Virus record (IMG/VR): IMGVR_UViG_3300028388_004431
Span: 1-29,277 of that record
Source: a virus
DNA: 29,277 bases
Direction: 5' to 3' (one strand)
In this document: in pieces, positions 15,487 to 22,903 of the stretch
How positions within the stretch are numbered: position 1 is the first letter of the stretch
Layout of the letters: each line of letters starts with the position of its first letter
The notes under the pieces: generated by a model
What the model saw: only the letters and a program-made list of their open reading frames with translations
The model's database searches: none
Told to the model about the DNA's origin: nothing
Translations under genes and position numbers: made by a program

Positions 15487-15822
15487 TTAGAATAATTTAC
15501 TCAACGTTTCTTGATCTAGGTTAAATCTAGGTCCAGCAGATTCCTGATCATGGGTCTCTGTAACCTTTCCTTCAAATTCAATACGACCGTTATTAGTGTC
15601 CATTTTAACATTATAGGTCATACCGTCTTGTCCATATCTATTTTTCATAACATGAACTCTTCCTGTACCAAGTACTTTATCTTCTTTCTGTCTTGATAGT
15701 GATAGACAAATATCTGCAACCATCATTTTATCATATGAGCCCAATAAATACATCATCGATTTCATCTTTACGTTCCGAAAACTTGCCTTTAGAGGGAGCA
15801 CGTAAGTAATCCACATAATCAA
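15487..15822 (-). pseudogene. Frameshifted C-terminal fragment of the gp41/DnaB-like helicase
   Basis: An open frame of 111 codons, of which only the last 84 residues (from about 15741 down to 15490) look like helicase. They begin GSYDKMMVADICLSLSRQKE and continue GTGRVHVMKNRYGQDGMTY, matching the end of the RecA-like core of T4 gp41-type helicases, with a short variable tail ending LSKLF. The first 27 codons are an out-of-frame reading of the upstream gene. Relative to the family, roughly 35-40 residues that should join ...KDEIDDV to GSYDK are missing, including the segment with the motif SQ-x-NR. Either this strain has a broken helicase or the assembly lost about 110 bases. An ATG near 15756 could restart translation, but a free C-terminal piece would not be a helicase. 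Confidence 0.7.
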
Positions 15823-16717
15823 TAATAACCATATCAGGCTTGTGATCCATGTCGATACATTTTTGTATATGTGACTTAACGGTATTTACCGTCGCTGATT
15901 TAGGGGCGTACTCTTTTACTATAAGTTTACCTTTAAGACTGTCTACATAGGTCTGAACCTCTTTACGGTGTTTATTGACCTCATCAATAGAGTACCCTGT
16001 AAAGTAGCAGTCAAAGCGTTTTCCAACGTAATCTTCTCCAAGTTCCAAAGTATAATAGTTGACTTTATACCCCATTTTAACAGCATGAGCAGCAATTGCA
16101 ACCATAGTCCAACTTTTACCGCCGCCTGGATTACCAAAAACAATAGCCAGGTCCCCAGGTCCAAATCCTCCTTGAATGCCATCGTTAAGGATAGGCCAAG
16201 GTGAAGGGATAGTAGGGCGATAATCAGTCCTATATCTAGTTTCAACATCTTTGTTGTATTCATGTCCTATATTTTTATCCATACCTGCCTTCATGGCTTT
16301 CTCTATCATATTTCGGATACCGTCAAAGTCATGTTCTTTTAATAAATCAGCCGATGAAAGTATGGCGTTTTTCATTTCTTGATTCTTACAAAAAGTCTGA
16401 AATTCTTCTTGTACGTAATCTAAATCATCTTGAGAAGCTTCATAAGAATTTCTCAGCTCTTCTTTTAACGCTACTTGGAGTACTTCGTTTTCTAACTTTT
16501 GAAGTTCTACTTTAAGAACATCCATTGTAATGTTAGTATGGTACTTATCGAAGTAGTCTTTAATTTGATTGATAATCCATTTATGGGAATCAGCATCAAA
16601 GTAATGATCATGTAATACGTCTCTAACATTGAGTAAGAAACTTTTGTCTGTGAGTAATGATCCTAAGACCTTTAATTGGAACCCCTTCCCGTACTGCTGT
16701 AAGCTTTTTAATGTCAT
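15731..16717 (-). CDS. Replicative DNA helicase (gp41/DnaB-like), truncated by frameshift
   Basis: 328 aa. Residues 1-150 are the helical N-terminal (DnaB/gp41-type primase-interacting) domain. The RecA-like domain then shows SPWPILNDGIQGGFGPGDL at 172-190, Walker A GNPGGGKS at 195-202 (Lys201), YTLELGED with the catalytic-type Glu at about 225, and Walker B MVIIDYVD with Asp300. The frame ends 22 codons later, after RKDEIDDVFIGLI, where family members continue for over 100 residues (sensor Gln, arginine finger). The missing end partly reappears in another frame at 15487-15741, so this is a deletion plus frameshift, not a natural C-terminus. An intact version would unwind DNA at the phage fork with the polymerase and gp32-like protein encoded upstream. 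The start is preceded by AAAGG. Confidence 0.88.
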   Translation of the reverse strand: MTLKSLQQYGKGFQLKVLGSLLTDKSFLLNVRDVLHDHYFDADSHKWIINQIKDYFDKYHTNITMDVLKVELQKLENEVLQVALKEELRNSYEASQDDLDYVQEEFQTFCKNQEMKNAILSSADLLKEHDFDGIRNMIEKAMKAGMDKNIGHEYNKDVETRYRTDYRPTIPSPWPILNDGIQGGFGPGDLAIVFGNPGGGKSWTMVAIAAHAVKMGYKVNYYTLELGEDYVGKRFDCYFTGYSIDEVNKHRKEVQTYVDSLKGKLIVKEYAPKSATVNTVKSHIQKCIDMDHKPDMVIIDYVDYLRAPSKGKFSERKDEIDDVFIGLI

Positions 16718-16741
16718 TTAATAACCTTTGTTTAAATATAA

Positions 16742-17164
16742 CTATTTTTCGTCTAATAACCAACTAGATGATTGAATTTTATCTCCTAATCCATCAACTA
16801 ACTCTATACCCAATTTTTTACATATTTTAGCCTCAGGTATAGTTTTATTGGTCTGGTCACCTCCGTTTGCAAAACAAAGATTATGTTGCTTTCCATTAAG
16901 CTTATGAATATACTTAAGGGATTCGATTTGTGTTTGATCCTTATCAATAGAGACCATAGTATAATCGACATATTTTATACTGTCAACAATAGTAGCTCTT
17001 TCTTCTTGATCCATAAATTCTTTCGAACCTTTTAATTCTCTTTGAAGATCTGAGTTAACTACAACAACAAGAATATCTCCGTATTCTTTTGCTTTTTGAA
17101 AGAGCTCTAAATGCCCTTTATGGAGTGGATTAAAATACCCACTAACTATTACTGCTTTTTGCAT
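16742..17164 (-). CDS. HxGH nucleotidyltransferase (RfaE/HldE adenylyltransferase-like)
   Basis: A 140-aa single-domain protein. The motif GYFNPLHKGHLELF at residues 9-22 has the complete HxGH (His15, His18); VVVNSDLQRELKG lies at about 34-46, NGGD at about 100-103, and KIQSSSWLL at 129-137 corresponds to the ISSTxLR-type C-terminal motif. Family members join a nucleotide monophosphate to a sugar phosphate, alditol phosphate or cofactor precursor; the heptose-1-phosphate adenylyltransferase type is the closest by eye. It overlaps the related gene upstream by 23 nt, so the two are a tandem pair of diverged paralogues, and it ends 24 nt before the helicase start. Substrate unknown. Confidence 0.8.
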   Translation of the reverse strand: MQKAVIVSGYFNPLHKGHLELFQKAKEYGDILVVVVNSDLQRELKGSKEFMDQEERATIVDSIKYVDYTMVSIDKDQTQIESLKYIHKLNGKQHNLCFANGGDQTNKTIPEAKICKKLGIELVDGLGDKIQSSSWLLDEK

Positions 17165-17558
17165 AACTATCTGAAATTAATTTTTTAAACTTTGTTGTTG
17201 ACCAACCATGATTTCTATTTAAATAATGAATTCTAATATCTAAATTATCACCTGTGAATGGCTTATCTTTATAATCATCCCCTAAAAACCTAACATCGAA
17301 TTCACCCATCTTAAGTAGATCAAGTAGCTGCTCTTCATAGGTGTACCTTATAACATGGTTTACCATTCTGAAGCATTCAAGCATATCTTTTCTATCATCA
17401 GATGAAGTTATAGGTTTTAATTTATGCGGTCTTTCAATTGACGGATCAGTATGAAGTAGAACAATTAAAACATCACAATGACGTTCCATTTCTCTGAACA
17501 TTTTTATATATCCCGGATGTATTACATCAAAATTACCTGCTATAACTCCTTTTATCAT
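17142..17558 (-). CDS. TagD-like cytidylyltransferase with HPGY motif
   Basis: A 138-aa protein of the glycerol-3-phosphate cytidylyltransferase/TagD type. GNFDVIHPGYIKMF at residues 8-21 is the nucleotide motif with the second His of HxGH replaced by Tyr17. FLGDDYKDKP at about 91-100 and WSTTKF (STT-type motif) at about 120-125 complete the signature. The His-to-Tyr change removes one residue that stabilises the transition state, so activity may be lower or altered, although the fold is clear. Its ATG overlaps the exonuclease stop by 4 nt. Together with the next gene it might make a nucleotide-activated sugar or alditol. Confidence 0.8.
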   Translation of the reverse strand: MIKGVIAGNFDVIHPGYIKMFREMERHCDVLIVLLHTDPSIERPHKLKPITSSDDRKDMLECFRMVNHVIRYTYEEQLLDLLKMGEFDVRFLGDDYKDKPFTGDNLDIRIHYLNRNHGWSTTKFKKLISDSYAKSSNS

Positions 17559-18580
17559 TTTACTGTTGTTAACCCTCTAAAATTTTCCAACCAACTCTCT
17601 GTATTCTTAGTTATTCCTTCAATTTTATCTTGATCTAAGTGATGTAAAAATGCTCCTGTTTGAAGTGCCGGTATAGGCTGTTTTAAACTATCCTCTACAA
17701 TTTCTATTTCATTCTCATTTAATGCTGTTTTATGTAGATCCATCAACTGGTAGTTAGTCAATACCTTCTCCCAATTGTGTATAATTTTAGCAAACACTTT
17801 CTTAGGTTTATTTCCGTCAAGTTGAGTTTCACAATGATCCCAAACGTCTTGTAATGACGCATTAGTGTCATAAGTAAAGCTTTTCCATTCAGATAATATA
17901 GTCTTAATCCCTAGCCCTTTGACTCCTGGTAAGTTATCTGAATTATCACCAAGTAACGCTTTTACTATATTATAGTTTTGTGGTAGTACTCCAATTTCAT
18001 CTTTTACATTCTCAAACGTAAAAGTTTTTTTCTTAACCGGAGCATATACCTCTATATTTTGATCAATCAATTGAAAAAAATCTTTATCTGATGATACTAT
18101 GGTAACTTTTTTATCAGCTTTAGAAGCTCGTTTAGCAATATAAGCTATTATATCATCAGCTTCTAATTTTTCCATACCGATTTGATGTACTGGTAAGCAT
18201 TCAAGATAGTCCCTAGTTCTAAATAATTGACCTATCAATGCTTCTTGTTCTTCTTCTCTTGTATCGTACAGACCCCAGTGAGTTATTCGAGCTGTTGCAC
18301 GTTGTGCTTTATAGTTAGGATTAATATTCTGTCTATTACCAGATCCTCCTTTACCGTCCCATATAATAAGCACCCTTGTTGGATCAAAGATTCTAGTTAC
18401 ATATCCAAGAGAGCGAAGAAACCCTACCAGGCCTCCGATATGTGTGCCTGATGGGTTCATCGCTTTGAGCAGTGAAAAGCTACGAATTAACATATTCATA
18501 GCATCAATAATCAAAATATGATCATTCAATGCTCTCGGGGGGGTCTCCTTTAAATTATTTAATATGGAATTATATTTCAT
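17555..18580 (-). CDS. rnh: 5'-3' exonuclease/flap endonuclease (T4 RNase H-like)
   Basis: A 341-aa FEN/PIN-domain nuclease. Metal-site acidic residues are in HILIIDAMNML (Asp26), VLIIWDGKGGSGNR at about 82-95, KLEADDIIAYI at about 143-153 and VSSDKDFFQLI at about 168-178, followed by LLGDNSDNLPGVKGLGIKT (the helix-hairpin-helix region with another Asp pair). The T4 counterpart is 305 aa and removes RNA primers and flaps from lagging-strand fragments; this fits the neighbouring helicase, polymerase and ssDNA-binding genes. Here the nuclease is a separate protein rather than the N-terminus of Pol I, matching the short polymerase. It overlaps the radical SAM gene by 11 nt and the TagD-like gene by 4 nt. 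Confidence 0.92.
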   Translation of the reverse strand: MKYNSILNNLKETPPRALNDHILIIDAMNMLIRSFSLLKAMNPSGTHIGGLVGFLRSLGYVTRIFDPTRVLIIWDGKGGSGNRQNINPNYKAQRATARITHWGLYDTREEEQEALIGQLFRTRDYLECLPVHQIGMEKLEADDIIAYIAKRASKADKKVTIVSSDKDFFQLIDQNIEVYAPVKKKTFTFENVKDEIGVLPQNYNIVKALLGDNSDNLPGVKGLGIKTILSEWKSFTYDTNASLQDVWDHCETQLDGNKPKKVFAKIIHNWEKVLTNYQLMDLHKTALNENEIEIVEDSLKQPIPALQTGAFLHHLDQDKIEGITKNTESWLENFRGLTTVK

Positions 18581-19769
18581 TTCTACTATTTAGTTTTTCT
18601 TCTCTGTGAAGTTCAAAAATTGTATCTAAAGCATTCTTTTTACCACAGTAAAGTGAGCATGCTGCTTGTTTACCTTCGGCTACTGATTTTTTCCACTTAT
18701 CGTTAAATATCTTCTCTAGTAATCCGCTAGTTAATATATGGTCTATAGAAGAAGTATTTAGATTGAAATTTTCTTTCCCATATTTTTCATGAGCTTCAAA
18801 CATTTGACGAAAAGAATAACTTACATAACCGCCCTGTTCGTACGCAGATCTAACTGCTCCAAAACCTAACCCTACAAAACAGCATGGATGCACAGTACCA
18901 TCGGCATCTACATAGATATCATTATGACCGCATCTTGGAATAATCCTAGTCTGGTCTGTTTCTTTAACTACGTCCCAATCACTATCTAATGTACATCCAA
19001 AATCAGGATTAATTTTTGCAGACCATAGAGTTTCCTCTTTGTATTTTGTCTTTACGTTATCTGGAAGATAAGTAGGTTTAAATTTATCAAGTGTAGTAGG
19101 TTCCAACCAGTACTTTACTTTTCCTTCTGAATCTAATACGCTTACTGGTGTTATGTTTTCACCGTCGTCTAAATTTACTGGTGCTTTAAATTCAATAGCT
19201 GCAAAGTTTAGTTCTTTTGAAAGTTTTTCAGCCTCTTCTAGTTGATGTTCATTATGTTTAAATACTAAGTAGTCCCAAATGACAAAAATATTATTATATT
19301 TAGTAATTTGCTTTACATTCTCTATTAATTTATCCCATTTAACATTTCTTCTGTAAATATGATTAGTATCTGCTAATCCGTCAATACTATATGTAAAATT
19401 GACATTTTTAGCTTTCATATTATTTAATGCAAAACCTATTTCATCCCAAAACCTAGGAGATTTCATTCCCCCATTTGTATGTATTTCAAATTTTTCAAAC
19501 GGAAACTGCTTAAGATAATCTATAATTTTAGGCAGATCCGGATTAGTACCAGGATCACCGTGGTTACCACAAAAATTAAGGTACTTAACTCGTTCTAATA
19601 CCTCTACTGGGAACCATTTTATAAAGTTTTCATATGATATATAACCTAAAAACTGCCCAGGTGCGGTCATAGGAGAGGTACTATTAAACCTAGGACAACA
19701 TGGACATGCAGCATTACAGAGACTTGATATCTCTAAATGCATATAGTTTATATAATCGAACCCTACCAT
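18570..19769 (-). CDS. Radical SAM/SPASM protein
   Basis: A 399-aa protein. The SAM/cluster motif CNAACPCC is at residues 18-25 (Cys18, 22, 25), followed by FCGNHGDPGTNPD at about 67-79 (GGE-like), then IHTNGG and YSIDGL. The C-terminal half has the SPASM auxiliary-cluster cysteines: GCTLD at about 260, CGHNDIYVDADGTVHPCC at about 285-302, and CSLYC near 380. SPASM enzymes modify ribosomal peptides, protein side chains or sugars; no precursor peptide gene is visible next to it. It lies between a 2OG-oxygenase-like gene (7-nt overlap) and the exonuclease (11-nt overlap) inside the replication block, so it may be expressed early. Substrate unknown. Confidence 0.9.
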   Translation of the reverse strand: MVGFDYINYMHLEISSLCNAACPCCPRFNSTSPMTAPGQFLGYISYENFIKWFPVEVLERVKYLNFCGNHGDPGTNPDLPKIIDYLKQFPFEKFEIHTNGGMKSPRFWDEIGFALNNMKAKNVNFTYSIDGLADTNHIYRRNVKWDKLIENVKQITKYNNIFVIWDYLVFKHNEHQLEEAEKLSKELNFAAIEFKAPVNLDDGENITPVSVLDSEGKVKYWLEPTTLDKFKPTYLPDNVKTKYKEETLWSAKINPDFGCTLDSDWDVVKETDQTRIIPRCGHNDIYVDADGTVHPCCFVGLGFGAVRSAYEQGGYVSYSFRQMFEAHEKYGKENFNLNTSSIDHILTSGLLEKIFNDKWKKSVAEGKQAACSLYCGKKNALDTIFELHREEKLNSRNEI

Positions 19770-20425
19770 GCTAAACTCCAGTACGCAACTTCTCTATACT
19801 CTTTACTACGGTTCCAACCTTCATGATAAGCCCATGGAGTATTAATATGTAAAATACCTGTTCCTGCTTTTGTAGGTCCTTGATGTATAAAAGAACCATA
19901 TTCAGGTCTTATCTCTCCATTTAGACTAAAGTTCTTATAGTACTTAGTACCAGAGTCAACCGGGTTATCTTTTATATTATAAACCATAGTAGCTAATATA
20001 CCGAAGTTATCTAGATGTACACTCTGTCTGTAATCAGGAGCATCTCTCCAGATATCCATAAAGCTCTCTATCGTAGTATAACTATCTAAGTCTACTGTAC
20101 TGTTGTCAAGTGCTTTCCTAAATTTATAGGATGGCCAGACATTCTCATAGAAGTAGTCAGTCTGAGTTAGTAGGTGCTCTCTAACACCTTTGATTAGTTC
20201 TCGGGCTGATTCTATAAACGTTAACGGAACATCAGTATAACATTCCTTACCTTGATATGCTAACTTATCTTCTTCACTAGCTGTTTCTAGATAGAATTCA
20301 TGTGCAGGTATCCATTTATTAGGATCCAGACTAGTAAAAATAGGTCCTTCACTAATTTCCCAGGCAGGGATAACTTCGATCAAATCTAATTCTCTATTAT
20401 TAGGAAATATAGGTGTAAATTTCAT
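19763..20425 (-). CDS. 2-oxoglutarate/Fe(II) dioxygenase-like protein
   Basis: A 220-aa protein. Its C-terminal half has the layout of a 2OG-Fe(II) double-stranded beta helix: HLDN (His137, Asp139), then the MVYNIKDNPVDSGTKYY strand-loop-strand at about 147-163, then the distal His201 in WAYHEGWNRS and Arg206 as a possible 2OG anchor. Phage members of this superfamily hydroxylate proteins, nucleosides or small molecules. The gene shares a base with the uvsX stop (TAATG) and overlaps the radical SAM start by 7 nt, so the two oxidative enzymes are probably coupled. The ligand triad is read by eye, so the family call is probable rather than certain. Confidence 0.7.
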   Translation of the reverse strand: MKFTPIFPNNRELDLIEVIPAWEISEGPIFTSLDPNKWIPAHEFYLETASEEDKLAYQGKECYTDVPLTFIESARELIKGVREHLLTQTDYFYENVWPSYKFRKALDNSTVDLDSYTTIESFMDIWRDAPDYRQSVHLDNFGILATMVYNIKDNPVDSGTKYYKNFSLNGEIRPEYGSFIHQGPTKAGTGILHINTPWAYHEGWNRSKEYREVAYWSLAW

Positions 20426-21495
20426 TAATCTAATAAGTTAGGTGAAATATTATCTTCTTCAAGATCACCTTCCTCAATTAAATCAAAGTCTAAACTTCCT
20501 ACTAATTTTAACCAGTGATCTTTATGTTCGTCTTTATATTTATCAATTGCTCTCTTTTCATCTGGTAAGAATCCATGAGATGTCATAACAATTCTACCTC
20601 TAGATTGAACACCGCCGATATGGTTTTTTTCTATCTGTACATTTGTTCTTTTAGCAAACTCTACTTGTAATCCGTCTTTGATTGCTTTAATCTTAGAAGT
20701 ACCCGGGTTGGTAATATTACCGAAAGTAATAACTAAAGTAGCATCATACCACATAGACATTCCACCTTTATTCTGAAGTTTAGGTTGGCCCATTGGTGAT
20801 TCAGGTTTCATTGTCCATACCTTATTAATAGCAACAAGCGTATTAGTATAAGGGGAGTTTTCTTTTCTAGATAACAAAATCTTTTGATTTAAATTATTAC
20901 CAAACTGAGTAGACATTGCTCCTGCGTTCCATTCGTTGTTATTCTTATTAGAACGTACTGATAAATCACAAGGTACAGAACCGATACTATCCCAGAAGAA
21001 ACACATATCGAAAGGTAAATTACCTTTAGCTTGTTCATCTAAGAGATCAGCAATATAAACTGCTACATCCTCAATAGTATTTAAGGTACCTCTATCAGCA
21101 TATAAAAAATGACCTTCATAATCAAGTACGTTACCGTCTCCGTCGCTAACTTCTTCGAACTGTAAGCCCATTTCCTTAGCGTGTTCCCAGGACCACTTCA
21201 TCTCAGTAATAATAAATACTGGTAGTATTCCTAATTTCTGTGCATTAACTGCAGCTTCAAGTAATGCAGTGGTTTTTCCTGTATCACTATGACCTCTAAG
21301 TAGAGTAATATGCCCGGTAGGAATACCGGGTAGTGATGTTATATCTTGAAAAGCTTTTGATAGCGGTATCCAGCCCTGTTCTTTGAACTTAACTGATGCA
21401 TTTGAATAACCTTTCTTTTGTTTAAAATTGGATAAGTTAAACGACTTTCTTACTGATGCAGTCGCTTTTTCTTGAGTTTCTTTCTTTTTTGCCAT
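20425..21495 (-). CDS. uvsX: RecA/UvsX-like recombinase
   Basis: A 356-aa protein. Walker A is GHSDTGKTT at residues 68-76 (Lys74), the catalytic-type Glu98 is in ITEMKWSW, and Walker B is FDMCFFWDS at 162-170 (Asp169). An NNNEWNAGAMSTQFG segment lies at about 184-198 in the loop region, and the C-terminus is acidic (EEGDLEEDNISPN), like UvsX/RecA tails that regulate DNA access. The N-terminal 40 residues are Lys-rich. It forms filaments on ssDNA and drives strand exchange, recombination-dependent replication and repair, displacing the gp32-like protein encoded just upstream. A strong terminator separates it from that gene, and the start context is AGTTATATG. Confidence 0.92.
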   Translation of the reverse strand: MAKKKETQEKATASVRKSFNLSNFKQKKGYSNASVKFKEQGWIPLSKAFQDITSLPGIPTGHITLLRGHSDTGKTTALLEAAVNAQKLGILPVFIITEMKWSWEHAKEMGLQFEEVSDGDGNVLDYEGHFLYADRGTLNTIEDVAVYIADLLDEQAKGNLPFDMCFFWDSIGSVPCDLSVRSNKNNNEWNAGAMSTQFGNNLNQKILLSRKENSPYTNTLVAINKVWTMKPESPMGQPKLQNKGGMSMWYDATLVITFGNITNPGTSKIKAIKDGLQVEFAKRTNVQIEKNHIGGVQSRGRIVMTSHGFLPDEKRAIDKYKDEHKDHWLKLVGSLDFDLIEEGDLEEDNISPNLLD

Positions 21496-21551
21496 ATAAC
21501 TATATTATAGTATAATATAATAAATTTTTATCAAAATACATACTAAATAAT

Positions 21552-21578
21552 GAAAAAAAAAGGCCGCTAATGCGGCCT
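21552..21578 (-). terminator. Strong intrinsic terminator after the ssDNA-binding gene
   Basis: The coding strand reads AGGCCGC-ATTA-GCGGCCT followed at once by a run of T. The perfect 7-bp GC-rich stem with a 4-nt loop stands out in this A+T-rich DNA. It starts 7 nt after the ssDNA-binding protein stop and would let that abundant protein be made in excess over UvsX. Confidence 0.9.
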
Positions 21579-21584
21579 GATTTT

Positions 21585-22376
21585 CTATTCATTAAACAGG
21601 TCGTCAAATTTGCTGACTGTGTTCTGTTTACCGGCTGTAGCATTCTCTAATGTGAAGTCGCTACTTGAAGATTCACTATCACTGCCGCCTGGTAGAGCTG
21701 CAGGAGCAGACTCCTCGTTAGAACCAGGATTTAGATAATTTTGAAGTTGCTTCTTAATGAAGTCATAATCGTACTCTGTATGTACTTCTATCGGATTAGG
21801 TTGGGTTTTTAACCATGTATCTACTTGATCGTTGTTGTCTGATAAAGCAGTTTGTTTAGGTTTAATTCTAACCGTAGTAGTTGGATAAGGGTTACCTTGT
21901 TGTTGTTCAACAACTAAATCCCAACCATTGATTACATCTGTGTAATCCCCTACGTCTTCGTCCTCTGCCAATGCAAGAAGAGCTTTATAAATTGTGATAC
22001 CGAAGCCCCATAGTCTTACACCTTTATCTTCTTCTCCTCTAACAATAACAGGAGCAAAGATTCTAGTCTTAGGGTTGAGTTTACCTGATAATGACCAATT
22101 GTCTTTGTCATTAGTCTTTCTTAGTTCTTTTACGAACTCTTCAATAGGGTCTTGCTTACCAAAATTAGATAACGCAACCATCGGATATTTACCGATACCA
22201 TAGTGAAATTTTAATTCCTTAAATGGGAATGTTGGATCGTACGCAGAAGGTACGATTCTAATCGTCTGTTTTCCTAATTCAGGTTTCCAGAAGATAGTTG
22301 AATAGTCAGTCTTTTCTCTTTCCTGACCGGTGTTGTTTAACTCGCCGAGTTTCGCTTTAATAGCATTTAAATCCAT
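21585..22376 (-). CDS. Single-stranded DNA-binding protein (T4 gp32-like)
   Basis: A 263-aa protein. The segments FWKPELGKQTIRIVPSAYD at about 29-47, FKELKFHYGIGKYPMVALSN at about 52-71 and TRIFAPVIVRGEEDKGVRLW at about 104-123 with the following FGITIYKALL match the OB-fold core of gp32-type proteins. No zinc-finger cysteines are seen, unlike T4 gp32. The C-terminus is a Gly/Ser-rich linker ending VSKFDDLFNE, an acidic tail that usually recruits helicase, polymerase and recombinase. It coats ssDNA at the fork and in recombination. The start context is AGTTATATG; the gene is followed by the best terminator in the window, suggesting a separately abundant transcript. Confidence 0.88.
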   Translation of the reverse strand: MDLNAIKAKLGELNNTGQEREKTDYSTIFWKPELGKQTIRIVPSAYDPTFPFKELKFHYGIGKYPMVALSNFGKQDPIEEFVKELRKTNDKDNWSLSGKLNPKTRIFAPVIVRGEEDKGVRLWGFGITIYKALLALAEDEDVGDYTDVINGWDLVVEQQQGNPYPTTTVRIKPKQTALSDNNDQVDTWLKTQPNPIEVHTEYDYDFIKKQLQNYLNPGSNEESAPAALPGGSDSESSSSDFTLENATAGKQNTVSKFDDLFNE

Positions 22377-22424
22377 ATAACTAATTTTTATTTAACGTTA
22401 ATACTAAAATATAAGAAGAATAAT

Positions 22425-22886
22425 TTAATTATCCAACTCTATTATCTTATAAAGTTTAGTATTAATCCTTTTCAATTCAGGGCCTTTAGTAAGAAGTATA
22501 CAGTTCCTGAAGTCACTCCAATTTATACGGTAAGAAGTATCAAGCACGCCACCGTTTAATTCTTTAATTAAAGTATTTAGTGCATTGATTGTATAGAGAG
22601 TGTTAGATTCTTTTTTTCTATGAACAAGAATGGTATTATCCAAAAATGTGCTTACGTTTCCAAAGTCCACATTATAAGTACAGATGTACTCATCTTGTGA
22701 TTTTGAATATAGCACAAAAATTTTGTTGTAAATTATTTTGTACTTTTCTTGTATTGTAGCTAGTACTTCGTCTAAATTTTCTTCTACAGAGAAAGTACAG
22801 AAAAGTTTATTACTCATATCATCAGTTAAATGGATAGGATCGATATCATAATCGAACCCTCTATCTATAACGTTTATATCTTTCAT
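22425..22886 (-). CDS. Unknown protein between polymerase and ssDNA-binding genes
   Basis: A 153-aa soluble mixed alpha/beta protein, starting MKDINVIDRGFDYDIDPIHL and ending KLYKIIELDN. It contains TDDMSNKLFCTFSVEENLDE at about 21-40 and two Tyr-rich strand regions. No signal peptide, membrane segment or catalytic motif was noticed. It starts 17 nt after the polymerase stop and ends 48 nt before the ssDNA-binding gene, so it is probably part of the replication operon. The position is the best clue: it could be a polymerase accessory factor, but nothing in the sequence proves this. Confidence 0.6.
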   Translation of the reverse strand: MKDINVIDRGFDYDIDPIHLTDDMSNKLFCTFSVEENLDEVLATIQEKYKIIYNKIFVLYSKSQDEYICTYNVDFGNVSTFLDNTILVHRKKESNTLYTINALNTLIKELNGGVLDTSYRINWSDFRNCILLTKGPELKRINTKLYKIIELDN

Positions 22887-22903
22887 ATAAATATCATTTT
22901 GTT

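Noticed and set aside
15943-16263. Second minus-strand frame (106 aa) inside the helicase
   Set aside because: Leu-rich alternate-frame reading of the Walker A region; the in-frame helicase is clearly the real product.
18570-19769. QueE role for either radical SAM protein
   Set aside because: QueE is about 210-250 aa and lacks a SPASM domain; both proteins here are larger and carry extra cluster-type cysteines, so neither is a good QueE.
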